A stretch of 64,000 nucleotides of DNA from BP-133 sp040756995. GTDB taxonomy: Bacteria; Actinomycetota; Acidimicrobiia; IMCC26256; BP-133. The notes below the pieces were generated by a model. The model was not told the DNA's origin and searched no databases. It worked only from the letters and a program-made list of their open reading frames with translations. Positions within the stretch are counted from its first letter, which is position 1, and every line of letters starts with the position of its first letter. Shown here in pieces: positions 53,684 to 62,443 of this stretch. Location: the NCBI GenBank assembly GCA_040756995.1, contig JBFLYK010000003.1, positions 206,853-270,852 of the forward strand, read 5' to 3'. The position numbers and the translations under genes were made by a program.

Positions 53684-54274
53684 TCAGCGGACCTGATCGT
53701 CCTTGATGTTGCTTCCTTCGCCGGTGTTCCCCCGGCCGTTACCGGGGATGTCCTTGCGGCACACCGTCCCGTTGCCGTTGCGGTCGACCTTGTTGGCCCG
53801 GGCGGCCTCGCCACCGTCGAGGCCGTCGACGTCGCGGGGCTCGTAGCGGTCCATGTGGCAAGGCTCCTTGGCGGCCTTGGTCTTGGCCTCGGCGTTGTCC
53901 GATGCCGGGGCCGGCTCAGGGGCCTTCTTAGGCTCGATGACCACGACCGGGGCCGGTTCGACGACCGGGGTTTCGACCTTCGGGGCGGGCCGGGTGGTGG
54001 TGGTCGTCGTCGGAGCCGGCTCCTCGACGACGGGGTCCGGCGTTTCCTCCTCGACCACGGGCGGAGCGGGGTCTTCCTCGACGACCTCGGGGGCGGTCGT
54101 CGTCGTTGTGGTCTCCTCGATCGGGGCCGGGGTCTCCTCGACCGGTTCGGCCGGTGCCGCCGGCTCTTCGACGTTCGGGGAAACGCCCCGGCTGGCGTTG
54201 GCGACGGCCGGGCCCAGGGCCAACGCCGCGGCGACGGACAGACCGAGCCCTGCAACCAGAGATTTGACTCGCAT
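53684..54274 (-). CDS. Secreted Pro/Glu/Thr-rich protein with Cys-containing C-terminal module
   Basis: A 196-residue exported protein with signal MRVKSLVAGLGLSVAAALAL...ANA. A ~100-residue low-complexity region is rich in Pro, Glu, Val and Thr (TTTTTTAPEVVEEDPAPP; APTTTTTTRPAP), typical of wall-spanning or glycosylated segments. The C-terminal ~60 residues (EPCHMDRYEPRDVDGLDGGE, DRNGNGTVCRKDIPGNGRGN) contain two Cys and an EF-hand-like DRNGNGTV loop and look conserved-type. Function unknown. It precedes mreB on the same strand. AGGAGAA ribosome site upstream. Confidence 0.7.
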   Translation of the reverse strand: MRVKSLVAGLGLSVAAALALGPAVANASRGVSPNVEEPAAPAEPVEETPAPIEETTTTTTAPEVVEEDPAPPVVEEETPDPVVEEPAPTTTTTTRPAPKVETPVVEPAPVVVIEPKKAPEPAPASDNAEAKTKAAKEPCHMDRYEPRDVDGLDGGEAARANKVDRNGNGTVCRKDIPGNGRGNTGEGSNIKDDQVR

Positions 54275-54508
54275 ATGAGTTCTCCTTGATGCCCTTTTGA
54301 AACTGCCTGTTATTCGGCAATTGCTGGGGGGTTCATTTCACGAATTGGTGCGCACCGTATTTCGCCGGGCACCCCGGATCTCCTGCGCAGGACCCTGGAA
54401 CGCCACGCCGCCGGCGGCGGACGGGAGGGCCCGCGTACCGCCGGCGGGGCGGGCGTGATAGCAAAAGGGTGAAGGGCGTCTAAGGAAAAACGTAAGGGAG
54501 GTCTAACC

Positions 54509-55804
54509 TTGCCGGGACGGACGCAATGCCCGCCTCTGCGCTCGACGTTTCTCTCCGATCTCCTCGCCTCCCTGGTGGTGTTCCTCGTGGCGTTGCCGCT
54601 CTGCCTCGGCATCGCCATCGCCTCCGGCGTGCCGCCCGCTCTCGGACTCATCACCGGAATCGTCGGCGGCCTCGTCGTCGGATTCCTGCAGGGATCGCCC
54701 ATCTCGGTCAGCGGACCGGCCGCCGGGCTGACCGTGATCGTGGCCGGCATCGTGGCCAAAGGTGGTGTCGTGCTGCTGTCGGCCGTCTGCCTCGCCGCCG
54801 GCCTGCTGCAGATCATCGCCGGGCTGACCCGCAGCGGCCGCTGGTTCCGGGCCGTCCCTCCGGCGTTGATCCACGGAATGCTGGCCGGCATCGGCGTCCT
54901 CATCGTCGCCGCCCAGGCCCATGTGATGGTCGACGACGAACCGGCCGGCCATGGTCTCGAGAACCTGGTCCGCCTTCCCGGTGCGCTGGTGGCGATCTTC
55001 CGGGGCGACGCCCGGCACACCGAAGCGGCGTTGATCGGCCTGCTCACCATCGGTGCGCTGCTGGCCTGGAAACGGTTTGCGCCCGGGAGGTTGCGCTTCG
55101 TTCCGGCCACCCTGGTCGGGGTGGCATTGGCGACGCTCGTCACCAACATCGCCGGCCTGCCGATCGCCCGCGTCGACGTCCCGGCCGACGTGTTCTCGGC
55201 CGGCCAGTTCTTCGGCTGGGAGGGCCTCCGCCTCCTCGGCCGGCTCGACACCTGGAGCACCGCCTTCGGGCTGGCCGTGGTGGCCAGCGCCGAGACGCTG
55301 CTGTGCGTCGGCGCCGTGGACCGTATGGCCGGTGCCCCGCCGACCGACTACGACCGGGAACTGCGGGCCCAGGGCGTCGGCAACACGGTGTGCGGTCTGC
55401 TCGGCGCGCTGCCGATGACCGCCGTGATCGTGCGGTCGTCGACCAACCTCCAGGCCGGGGCCCGGACCCGGGTCTCGACGATCCTCCACGGCTCGTGGCT
55501 CCTGGCGCTGGTGGCGCTCGCTCCCTGGGTGCTGCGCTACGTCGCCGTGTCGAGCCTGGCCGCCGTCCTCGTCTACACCGGCTGGAAACTCATCGACCGC
55601 GCCGCCTTGGCCGAATTCCGGCGGCAGGGCGGCAGCGAGCTGATGGTCTACGCCGTGACGCTGGTGGCCATCGTCGCCACCGACCTGCTGATCGGCATCA
55701 TCGTTGGGGTCATCGTCGACTGGGAGGCGTTGCGGCGGTCGCGGGCCGGCGGTGACGGGAGCCCGGAAACCGTCACAGGCAACCTCGCTCCCACGGTCCG
55801 GTGA
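54509..55804 (+). CDS. SulP family anion transporter without STAS domain
   Basis: A 431-residue SLC26/SulP permease of ~12 helices. Motifs: LVVFLVALPLCLGIAIASGV, GLITGIVGGLVVGFLQGSPI, SVSGPAAGLTVIVAGI, ASAETLLCVGAVDRMAG and LPMTAVIVRSSTNLQAGART. There is no C-terminal STAS domain, as in the bicarbonate/sulfate subgroup found in many bacteria. The transported anion (sulfate, bicarbonate) cannot be assigned. The TTG start has GGGAGG 8 nt upstream. Its last 32 bp overlap the convergent PhoX-like gene. Confidence 0.9.
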   Translation: MPGRTQCPPLRSTFLSDLLASLVVFLVALPLCLGIAIASGVPPALGLITGIVGGLVVGFLQGSPISVSGPAAGLTVIVAGIVAKGGVVLLSAVCLAAGLLQIIAGLTRSGRWFRAVPPALIHGMLAGIGVLIVAAQAHVMVDDEPAGHGLENLVRLPGALVAIFRGDARHTEAALIGLLTIGALLAWKRFAPGRLRFVPATLVGVALATLVTNIAGLPIARVDVPADVFSAGQFFGWEGLRLLGRLDTWSTAFGLAVVASAETLLCVGAVDRMAGAPPTDYDRELRAQGVGNTVCGLLGALPMTAVIVRSSTNLQAGARTRVSTILHGSWLLALVALAPWVLRYVAVSSLAAVLVYTGWKLIDRAALAEFRRQGGSELMVYAVTLVAIVATDLLIGIIVGVIVDWEALRRSRAGGDGSPETVTGNLAPTVR

Positions 55805-57116
55805 TGGCCAGCGTCATTCCGGGGCGCTGGATGTTGACGAACAGCCAGTAGCCGACGGCCGGGCCGAAGGTCAGGCCGGCGAACTCCCCCGGACTCAAGC
55901 GGTTGCGGGCGAACTCGAACACCCGGCCCTCCGGGTCGAGGCCGATGAGCCGGTCCGTCCCGTCGTGGTCCTCGCACAACAGGACGCCGCCGCGGGGGCT
56001 CACCACCACGTTGTCCGGGCTGCGAAGGAACCGCGGGGAGGGGGATTCGAAGATGAGCCTGAGCCGGCCCTGCCCGTCCGGCTGCTCCTGGTACTCCCAG
56101 ACCTGCCCGCATCCGGCGTCTCCCCCGGACGTGGCGGTGAGGAGCACCCGGCCCCGGTCGAAGCAGCACCCCTCCAGGCGACCGAAGATGGCGCCGCCCT
56201 GGCCGAGCCCCTGCTTGAAGACCGACAGAGGATTCCAGCCGGCGTCGTGGGGATCGGGCTCGGCGATGTCGACCCAGCTGACGGGTAGCGACACGCCGCC
56301 CGGCTGGCCCTTGCGGGTGTCGTAGGCCGGCTCACCGTCGATGGCCAGCATCTGCAACCGCCCGCCGAGGCGGAGGGCACTCGGCGTCTTCGGCAGGAAC
56401 CGGTAGAAGCCCGCCGTGGGCTGGTCCTCGGTCAGGTAGATGATGCCGGAGTTCGGGTCGACCGCCACCGCCTCGTGCACGAAGCGGCCCATGGCCTTGA
56501 GCGGAACGGGCTCGACCGGCCCGTCGGCCGAGGCCGGTACCTCGAAGACGTAACCGTGGTAGCGCTCGAATCCGAGCTTGGGTCCGGAGGTGCTCTCCTC
56601 GCACGACAGCCATGAACCCCACGGCGTCTTGCCGCCGGCGCAGTTGTGGTGCGTGCCGGCCAGCGACGGGAAGCTCGACAGCAGCCGGCCGGCTTTGGCG
56701 TCGAAGACGAGGGTGGTGGTGCCGCCGGTGGCGTTCGGGTCGTAGGCCGGGCGGGCGAAGGCCGCCCCGACGTCTTTCACCTCATGGTTGCGGACGAGCC
56801 GGATGATGCCCCGACCGGCGCCGAAGGTCGCCATCCCGTCGTGGTTCGGCGGCGTGGGGCGGCCATTGGCCATCGGCGATCCCTCGTCGCCGAAGCGGAT
56901 GTAACGGAAGCCCTCGGGAAGTTCGAGGACGGGTCCGGCCGGGCGGAGCGGACCGTACCCACCGTTGCCCGGCGCCCGCGGCGGCGACGTGGTGTCGGCC
57001 CAGGCCTCGGCCGGCCCGAACAGGCCGAGGACGTCGAGCGGGCCGCCGGCCATGGCCAGGCCGAGGCCAGCGCCCGCCCGCAGCAACGTCCGCCGATCGA
57101 TCCGCCTCGCCGTCAT
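55773..57116 (-). CDS. PhoX-like (DUF839) protein with Tat signal
   Basis: A 447-residue protein. The N-terminus MTARRIDRRTLLRAGAGLGL carries a twin-arginine export signal. The body matches the PhoX/DUF839 beta-propeller: NHDGMATFG, RLVRNHEVKD, GTHHNCAGGKTPWGSWLSCE, GRFVHEAVAVDPNSGIIYLT, GCCFDRGRVLLTATSGGDAG and SPDNVVVSPRGGVLLCEDHD. PhoX enzymes are Ca/Fe-dependent alkaline phosphatases, and the Cys and His/Glu clusters that bind iron are present. No phosphate-type promoter was recognised. Its 3' end overlaps SulP by 32 bp. Confidence 0.88.
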   Translation of the reverse strand: MTARRIDRRTLLRAGAGLGLAMAGGPLDVLGLFGPAEAWADTTSPPRAPGNGGYGPLRPAGPVLELPEGFRYIRFGDEGSPMANGRPTPPNHDGMATFGAGRGIIRLVRNHEVKDVGAAFARPAYDPNATGGTTTLVFDAKAGRLLSSFPSLAGTHHNCAGGKTPWGSWLSCEESTSGPKLGFERYHGYVFEVPASADGPVEPVPLKAMGRFVHEAVAVDPNSGIIYLTEDQPTAGFYRFLPKTPSALRLGGRLQMLAIDGEPAYDTRKGQPGGVSLPVSWVDIAEPDPHDAGWNPLSVFKQGLGQGGAIFGRLEGCCFDRGRVLLTATSGGDAGCGQVWEYQEQPDGQGRLRLIFESPSPRFLRSPDNVVVSPRGGVLLCEDHDGTDRLIGLDPEGRVFEFARNRLSPGEFAGLTFGPAVGYWLFVNIQRPGMTLAITGPWERGCL

Positions 57117-57250
57117 GGCTCCTCGTCGCCGTCCCGGGGTGTCCGTGCCAGCCAACCAGGGCCGCGCCGGGGGCGCCCAGAGCCCAACGGGGAACCGTTC
57201 GGTCCACCGCTTCCGGGTCGGCGGGCCGAACGGGCACCCCGCCGGGCCCG

Positions 57251-57280
57251 TCCTGAGGACTCAGGACTCTGGGCTCAGGA
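57251..57280 (-). terminator. Hairpin at the end of the FAD oxidase gene
   Basis: TCCTGAG (57251-57257) and CTCAGGA (57274-57280) form a 7-bp stem overlapping the oxidase stop codon. The loop contains further AGGACTC repeats. No T-run. Confidence 0.4.
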
Positions 57281-58675
57281 GGCGGGCGGGATGTTGGGGT
57301 TCAGGCGGAAGAAGTTCGTCGGGTCGTACTTGGCCTTCAGGGCGCTGAGCCGCTCGAAGGTCTCCGCCCGGTAGGAGGACCGCACCTCGGCGGCCATGTC
57401 CTCGTCGCCCACGGCGTTGACGTAGAGGGCCCGGAGCGAGAAGGGCTCCATGGCGTCGTGGAGCTCCCGGGCCCAGCGGATGTGCCTCTCGTCATCGCTC
57501 GGGTCGGACCACGCCGGGATGATCACCAGATCCCAACGGGCGTTGCGGTGGCTGAAGGCGGTGGCGGCGGGATCGACGCGGTTGGCGGCGTTGCCGACCT
57601 GCTGGAGGACGACGAGCGTCCCCGGCGACGGCACCCGGGCGTAGTGGTCGACCAGCGTGGCGATGGCGTCGTCGGGGAGTTCGGCCATCAGGCTGCCCTT
57701 CAGGTAGTAGCGGCCCCCCACCGGGAAGGCGGGGTCGAGGGCCGACTGGATGGCGGCGTAGGGCATGGGCTGGATCTCGTCGGCCAGCGGCGACCCGAAC
57801 TCCCGCATCGGTCGCAGCACCCGCTCGCCGGTGTCGAACGGACCGTTCCAGCACCCGATCATGCCGGCGACCGGCATGCCTTCGGGAGTGTGGAGCAGCC
57901 CGGCGGCGGTGACGAGCTCGTCGGGGATGCCCTTGACGAACTCCCGGTAGAACCGCAGGACGTCGGCCGCGGCGGAGAAGGGGTGGAAGACCGGCCCGGC
58001 CAGCACGCCGTTGACCGGGTGGAGCTGGTATTCGAACGACGTCACGATGCCGAAGTTGCCGCTCCCGCCCCGCAGCCCCCAGAACAGGTCTTCGTTCTCG
58101 GCCGCGCTGGCGGTGACGATCCGGCCGTCGGCCAAGACCACGTTGGCCGCGGTGAGGTTGTCGCACGTCAGCCCGTACCGGCCGGCCAGCCAGCCGATGC
58201 CGCCGCCCAGGGTGAGCCCGGCGATGCCGGTGTCGGTGTTGGTCCCCCCGGTGGTGGCCAGGCCGAACGCCTGGGTCTCGTGGTCGAAGGCGCCCCACTT
58301 GGTCCCGGCTCCCGCCACCGCCCGGAGCCGCCCGGCGTCGACGTGCGTACTGCTCATGAGGGAGAGGTCGATCATGAACCCGCCCTCGCACACGCTCTTG
58401 CCGGCGAAGTTGTGGCCTCCGCCCTTGACCGAGACGAGGAGGTCGTGCTCCCGGGCGAAGTCGACGCAGAGCTTGACGTCGCCGGTGCCGGTGCACCGCC
58501 CGATCAGCGCCGGGCGGCGGTCGATCATGCCGTTCCACACCAGGCGGGCACTGTCGTACCCGTCGACCTCGGGGGTGAGCAGGGGCCCGCGCAGCCCGGC
58601 GGCCAGGGTGTCGAGGGCTTCGCTCTTGAGTCCGGTGTCGGCACCGTCGGTCGTCAACGCCATGACACTGCGCAT
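57275..58675 (-). CDS. FAD-linked oxidase (berberine-bridge/oligosaccharide-oxidase family)
   Basis: A 466-residue flavoprotein. The FAD domain has LLVSVKGGGHNFAGKSVCEG, where the His (about residue 88) is the usual covalent FAD ligand, FMIDLSLMS, TTGGTNTDTGIAGLTLGGGI and NEDLFWGLRGGSGNFGIVTS. The C-terminus ends with the BBE motif KYDPTNFFRLNPNIPP. The second covalent Cys found in bicovalent members appears replaced (TNTDTG). No signal peptide. ATG 58675 is preceded by GGGAGG. Substrate may be a sugar or secondary metabolite. Confidence 0.9.
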   Translation of the reverse strand: MRSVMALTTDGADTGLKSEALDTLAAGLRGPLLTPEVDGYDSARLVWNGMIDRRPALIGRCTGTGDVKLCVDFAREHDLLVSVKGGGHNFAGKSVCEGGFMIDLSLMSSTHVDAGRLRAVAGAGTKWGAFDHETQAFGLATTGGTNTDTGIAGLTLGGGIGWLAGRYGLTCDNLTAANVVLADGRIVTASAAENEDLFWGLRGGSGNFGIVTSFEYQLHPVNGVLAGPVFHPFSAAADVLRFYREFVKGIPDELVTAAGLLHTPEGMPVAGMIGCWNGPFDTGERVLRPMREFGSPLADEIQPMPYAAIQSALDPAFPVGGRYYLKGSLMAELPDDAIATLVDHYARVPSPGTLVVLQQVGNAANRVDPAATAFSHRNARWDLVIIPAWSDPSDDERHIRWARELHDAMEPFSLRALYVNAVGDEDMAAEVRSSYRAETFERLSALKAKYDPTNFFRLNPNIPPAS

Positions 58676-58807
58676 CTGGCCCTCCCTGGATCGCCGGGCC
58701 ACCGGCGGCCGCCCGTCGCCGCGAGGTTACGAACCTAGCCTCACCCGGAGCGTCGTGCCCGTGACAGCGTGACTGTTCACCGGCACGTTTCGCTAGCGTC
58801 CGCCCCG

Positions 58808-60526
58808 ATGCTGAGCCCGGTGGCGGTGGGGCTGTCGGTCTACGTGTTGTATTCGGTGTTCCGGCCGCAGCCCGCGCTGCAGTACCGCATGACCTTCCTG
58901 GCCGTCGTGCTGCCCCTGACGTTCCTCGCCCGCCGGCGGGAGGAGGGCGGTCCGGGCGCCGCCGACTGGGCGCTGGCGGTGGCGTCGCTGGTCGTGACCG
59001 TCTATCCGCTGATCGTCTTCGACGACTTCATCCGGCGGACCGTCACGCCGACGACCGCCGACGTCGTCATGGGTCTGGCCACCGTGGCGCTCGTCCTGGA
59101 GGCGACCCGGCGGACGGTGGGGCCGGTTTTGCCGGTCGTCTGTCTCGGATTCCTCGGTTACGCCTACTACGGCGGGTACCTGCCCGACTGGGCCGTCGCC
59201 CACCGGGGTTACGGTCCCGAGCGCCTGGTCGCCCAGCTGTACATGGGATCGGAGGGCATCTACGGCGTGCCACTGGACGTCGCCGCCACCTACATCGTGC
59301 TGTTCGCCATCTACGGCGCGGTGCTGGAGCACTCCGGGGCGAGCCGGTTCTTCATGGATCTCAGCTTCGCCGCCTTCCGGCGGTCGGCGACGGCCCCGGG
59401 GCGGACCGTCACGGTGGCCGGGTTCCTGCTCGGTTCGGTCTCCGGCTCGGGGGTGGCGACCACCGTGTCGCTCGGATCGGCGGCGTGGCCGATCCTGCGC
59501 CGGGCCGGTTACCCGGCCGAGGAGGCCGGCGGCGTCCTCGCCGCGGCCGGCATCGGGGCGATCCTCTCGCCCCCCACGCTGGGCGCGGCGGCGTTCATCA
59601 TCGCCGAGCTCCTCGAGGTGTCGTACCTCGAAGTGCTCGTCTACGCCCTGGTCCCCACGCTGCTCTACTACCTCGGGATCCTGCTGGCCATCGAGATCGA
59701 CGCCCGGCGCTTCGGCACCCGGCCGGTCGAGGTGGCCGTCGCCTCTCCCTGGCGCCTGCTGGCCCGCTTCGGCTACCACTTCAGCTCCCTGCTCCTCATC
59801 GTCGTTCTGATGGCGCTGGGTCAGTCGCCGTTCAAGGCGGTCGTCTACGCCACGCTGCTGGCGTTCGCGCTTTCGTTTCTCGATCCGGGCCGGCGGCTCG
59901 GTCCTCGCCGAGCGGCCCGGGCGCTGGCCGACGGGGCGTTGAGCGTGCTGCCCGTCGCCGCCACCACCGCGGCGGCCGGCATCATCGTCGGGGTGGTCAC
60001 GCTGACCGGGCTCGGCCTGAACGCCAGCTCGCTGATCGTCGACGTGGCCGCCGGCAACCTCGCCGTCACCGCTGTGCTGTCGGCCGTCGCCGTCATGGTC
60101 CTCGGACTGGCGGTGCCGGTGACGGCGTCGTTCATTATCGCCGCCGCCATCGTCGGGCCGGCGCTCATCGACCTTCTCGGGTCTCGCGGCGGCGCCGAGG
60201 GTCTTTCCCAGGCGCGGGCCTACATGTTCATCTTCTACTACGCGGTGCTGTCGGAGGTCAGCCCGCCGACCGCCCTCTCGGCGGTGGCCGCCGCTGCCAT
60301 CACGGGCGGCCGGCCGTTCCGCACCATGCTGATGACCTGGAAGTACACGCTTCCGGCCTTCCTGGTCCCGTTCGGGTTCGTGCTCGCCCCCGGTGGGGCG
60401 GCCCTGCTCGGCCAGGCTCCCGCCGGGGAGATCGTCATCGCCACCGTTGTTTCGGCGCTCGTGGTGGCGGTGCTGGCCGTGGTCACCGGTGGGGGGTTGC
60501 GCGCCGGCCGGAGGAGCCGGCGGTGA
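58808..60526 (+). CDS. TRAP transporter fused permease (DctQM, TAXI type)
   Basis: A 572-residue protein with about 16 hydrophobic helices. The first ~130 residues correspond to the small subunit and the rest to the large one, as in 4TM/12TM fusions. Signatures are SGVATTVSLGSAAWPILRRA, AAGIGAILSPPTLGAAAFII, GLGLNASSLIVDVAAGN and SEVSPPTALSAVAAAAITGG. It is an Na+- or H+-driven importer of organic acids. The ATG at 58808 starts the first helix; a GTG at 58769 is possible. The stop overlaps the next gene (GTGA). Confidence 0.92.
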   Translation: MLSPVAVGLSVYVLYSVFRPQPALQYRMTFLAVVLPLTFLARRREEGGPGAADWALAVASLVVTVYPLIVFDDFIRRTVTPTTADVVMGLATVALVLEATRRTVGPVLPVVCLGFLGYAYYGGYLPDWAVAHRGYGPERLVAQLYMGSEGIYGVPLDVAATYIVLFAIYGAVLEHSGASRFFMDLSFAAFRRSATAPGRTVTVAGFLLGSVSGSGVATTVSLGSAAWPILRRAGYPAEEAGGVLAAAGIGAILSPPTLGAAAFIIAELLEVSYLEVLVYALVPTLLYYLGILLAIEIDARRFGTRPVEVAVASPWRLLARFGYHFSSLLLIVVLMALGQSPFKAVVYATLLAFALSFLDPGRRLGPRRAARALADGALSVLPVAATTAAAGIIVGVVTLTGLGLNASSLIVDVAAGNLAVTAVLSAVAVMVLGLAVPVTASFIIAAAIVGPALIDLLGSRGGAEGLSQARAYMFIFYYAVLSEVSPPTALSAVAAAAITGGRPFRTMLMTWKYTLPAFLVPFGFVLAPGGAALLGQAPAGEIVIATVVSALVVAVLAVVTGGGLRAGRRSRR

Positions 60527-61509
60527 GCCGCTTCTCTCTGGGCTGGCCGGGCCGCAGGGTGGCGGCGGCGGTGGCCATGGTCGGCGTCGTCCTCGTCGTG
60601 CCCGGTGGGGAACGGGCCTCCCGCCCCGGCGCCCGGTGGCTGTCGCTCTGCACCGGGAACACCACCGGCGTCTACTACATCCTCGGCGGCGGGCTGGCGC
60701 AGCGGATCTCCCGCCATCTTCCGGGGCACCGGGCCACCGCGGAGCCGACTGGTGCCAGCGTCGAGAACCTGCAGCGGGTCGCGGCGGGTGACTGCGACAT
60801 CGCCTTCACGCTGGCCGACAGCGCCGTCGACGCCGTGGCCGCCGGGCAGCCCATCACCGCCCTGGCCCGCCTCTATCCGAACTACACGCAGGTTCTCGTC
60901 CGCCGGTCGGCCGGGGTGAACCGCATCGCCGACCTGCGGAGCAAGCGGATCTCGACCGGGTCACCGAACTCGGGTACGGAGGTGATCGCCCTGCGGTTGC
61001 TGGAGGCGGCGGGCTTAGACCCCGACCGGGACGTGGAGCGGCAGGCGCTGAGCCTGCCCGAGAGTGTGCAAGGCCTGAAGGACGGAGTCATCGACGCCCT
61101 CTTCTGGTCCGGTGGCCTCAGCACGCCCGGGATCCGGGAGCTCCTCACCAGCCTGAAGGGCCGGGTGGGCTTCGTGGCCCTCGACGACCTGGCAGCCCCG
61201 CTCCGGCGCGACCACGGCCCGATCTACGTCGACGCCGAGATCCCGGCCGATGCAGCCAACGGCCAGCGCCGCCCGACGCCGACCATCGCCGTGCCCAACC
61301 TGCTCGTCGTCAACGCCGGCATGAGCGAACAGCTGGCCTACGACCTCACCCGGCTGCTGTTCGAACGCCAGACCGACCTCGGCGACAACGTCCATCCGGC
61401 GGCCAAGCGGATCCCGGCGCCGGCCGACCAGCGGGCCGGGCCCGTCCCGTTGCACCCGGGCGCCGAGCGCTACTTCCGCGAAGTCACCGGAGCCCGTCCG
61501 CCGCCCTGA
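60523..61509 (+). CDS. TAXI family TRAP transporter substrate-binding protein
   Basis: A 328-residue binding protein with an N-terminal export helix (RRVAAAVAMVGVVLVVPG). Family motifs: LCTGNTTGVYYILGGGLAQR (TAXI signature), TAEPTGASVENLQRVAAGDC, DIAFTLADSA, ISTGSPNSGTEVIALRLLEA, GLKDGVIDALFWSGG and VPNLLVVNAGM. It captures a carboxylate-type ligand for the fused permease encoded by the overlapping upstream gene. GTG start. The TAXI group often binds glutamate or C4-dicarboxylates; the ligand here is unknown. Confidence 0.92.
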   Translation: MSRFSLGWPGRRVAAAVAMVGVVLVVPGGERASRPGARWLSLCTGNTTGVYYILGGGLAQRISRHLPGHRATAEPTGASVENLQRVAAGDCDIAFTLADSAVDAVAAGQPITALARLYPNYTQVLVRRSAGVNRIADLRSKRISTGSPNSGTEVIALRLLEAAGLDPDRDVERQALSLPESVQGLKDGVIDALFWSGGLSTPGIRELLTSLKGRVGFVALDDLAAPLRRDHGPIYVDAEIPADAANGQRRPTPTIAVPNLLVVNAGMSEQLAYDLTRLLFERQTDLGDNVHPAAKRIPAPADQRAGPVPLHPGAERYFREVTGARPPP

Positions 61510-61548
61510 ACTCCCGGCCGCGCTGACGAACCCACGGCGTCGCCGGGC

Positions 61549-62226
61549 TCAGCGACAGGCCGCCACCGCTGGAGCAGCGGAACCGGAGGCGTCTTCGTGG
61601 AGGAGGCCGACCATCGAGGAGACGTCGTGGCGGGCCAGGGCGGCGGCGAGACCGGCGAGCAGCGACCGGTGCTCGGCGTCGAGGACGTCCGCCGATGGGA
61701 GGGGCGTCTCCGCCGTCTGCCGGGCGGCCAGGGCGGCCCGGGCCCGTTGCAGGGCGCTGTTGACCGAGGCGGGCGTGGTGCCGAGCAGCTCGGCCACTTC
61801 CGGAGCTGACCAGCGGAGCACGTCGCGGAGGATGAGGACCGCCCGCTGGCGGGCGGGAAGGGCCTGGAGGGCGACGACCAGGGCGGCGTGGACGGATTCA
61901 CTGGTCACCACCACGTCGGCCGGGTCGGCCGCGGCCTCGAGGTCCTGGTCGTGGGGCAGGACCTCGAGGCCGTCGAGGTCGAGGGGGAGGGCGCGGCGCC
62001 GCCGGCTCCGGAGCATGTCGAGGCAGACGTTGGTGGCGATGCGGTAGAGCCAGGAACGGACCGACGACCGTCCTTCGAAGCTGTCCCGGCGGGTCCAGGC
62101 CCGGACCATCGTTTCCTGCACGGCATCGTCGGCTTCGAAGGCGGACCCGAGGATCCGGGAGCAGTAGCCGGTGAGCTCCCGGCGATCCGCCACGGCGTCG
62201 AGGACAGCGGCGCTGGAGAGGGCCAT
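61549..62226 (-). CDS. ECF-type sigma factor with a truncated SnoaL-like C-terminus
   Basis: A 225-residue sigma-70 family factor. Region 2 (YCSRILGSAFEADDAVQETM, WLYRIATNVCLDMLRSRRRR) and region 4 (LQALPARQRAVLILRDVLRW, TTPASVNSALQRARAAL) are complete. Members of this type (SigG/SigJ-like) normally continue with a ~100-residue SnoaL domain. Here only the first helices are kept (LAGLAAALARHDVSSMVGLL, HEDA) before an Ala-rich end and stop. The truncation could be real or a frameshift. No anti-sigma gene is adjacent; in these groups the extension itself controls activity. ATG 62226. Confidence 0.88.
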   Translation of the reverse strand: MALSSAAVLDAVADRRELTGYCSRILGSAFEADDAVQETMVRAWTRRDSFEGRSSVRSWLYRIATNVCLDMLRSRRRRALPLDLDGLEVLPHDQDLEAAADPADVVVTSESVHAALVVALQALPARQRAVLILRDVLRWSAPEVAELLGTTPASVNSALQRARAALAARQTAETPLPSADVLDAEHRSLLAGLAAALARHDVSSMVGLLHEDASGSAAPAVAACR

Positions 62227-62343
62227 GGCTCAACGCTCCTTGTCGGAGAGGCGCATGGTCAGCGGGCTCTGGGGCTTCAACACCGTCCTCCTGGTCGAGG
62301 TGTCCGTTCGATGCCGAAGTCAGACGGCGAACCGCGGCGGGCC

Positions 62344-62368
62344 GTCCGGCTCTGCACCGGACTTTTTT
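62344..62368 (+). terminator. Intrinsic terminator, plus strand, with no gene assigned
   Basis: GTCCGG-CTCTGCA-CCGGAC is directly followed by six T. It is the best rho-independent terminator in the window. The nearest annotated plus-strand gene ends 835 bp upstream and an oppositely oriented gene lies between. Confidence 0.6.
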
Positions 62369-62424
62369 GCCCCGCCGCTCCACAGGAACCGGCGGACGCC
62401 GGCCGAAGGTGTTCATTGGCCGAC

Positions 62425-62443
62425 AAAAGGGACGAATCGTCCC
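62425..62443 (-). terminator. Terminator downstream of the HNH gene, minus strand
   Basis: On the minus strand GGGACG-ATT-CGTCCC is followed by TTTT, 176 bp after the HNH stop. It faces the plus-strand terminator at 62344-62368. Confidence 0.5.
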
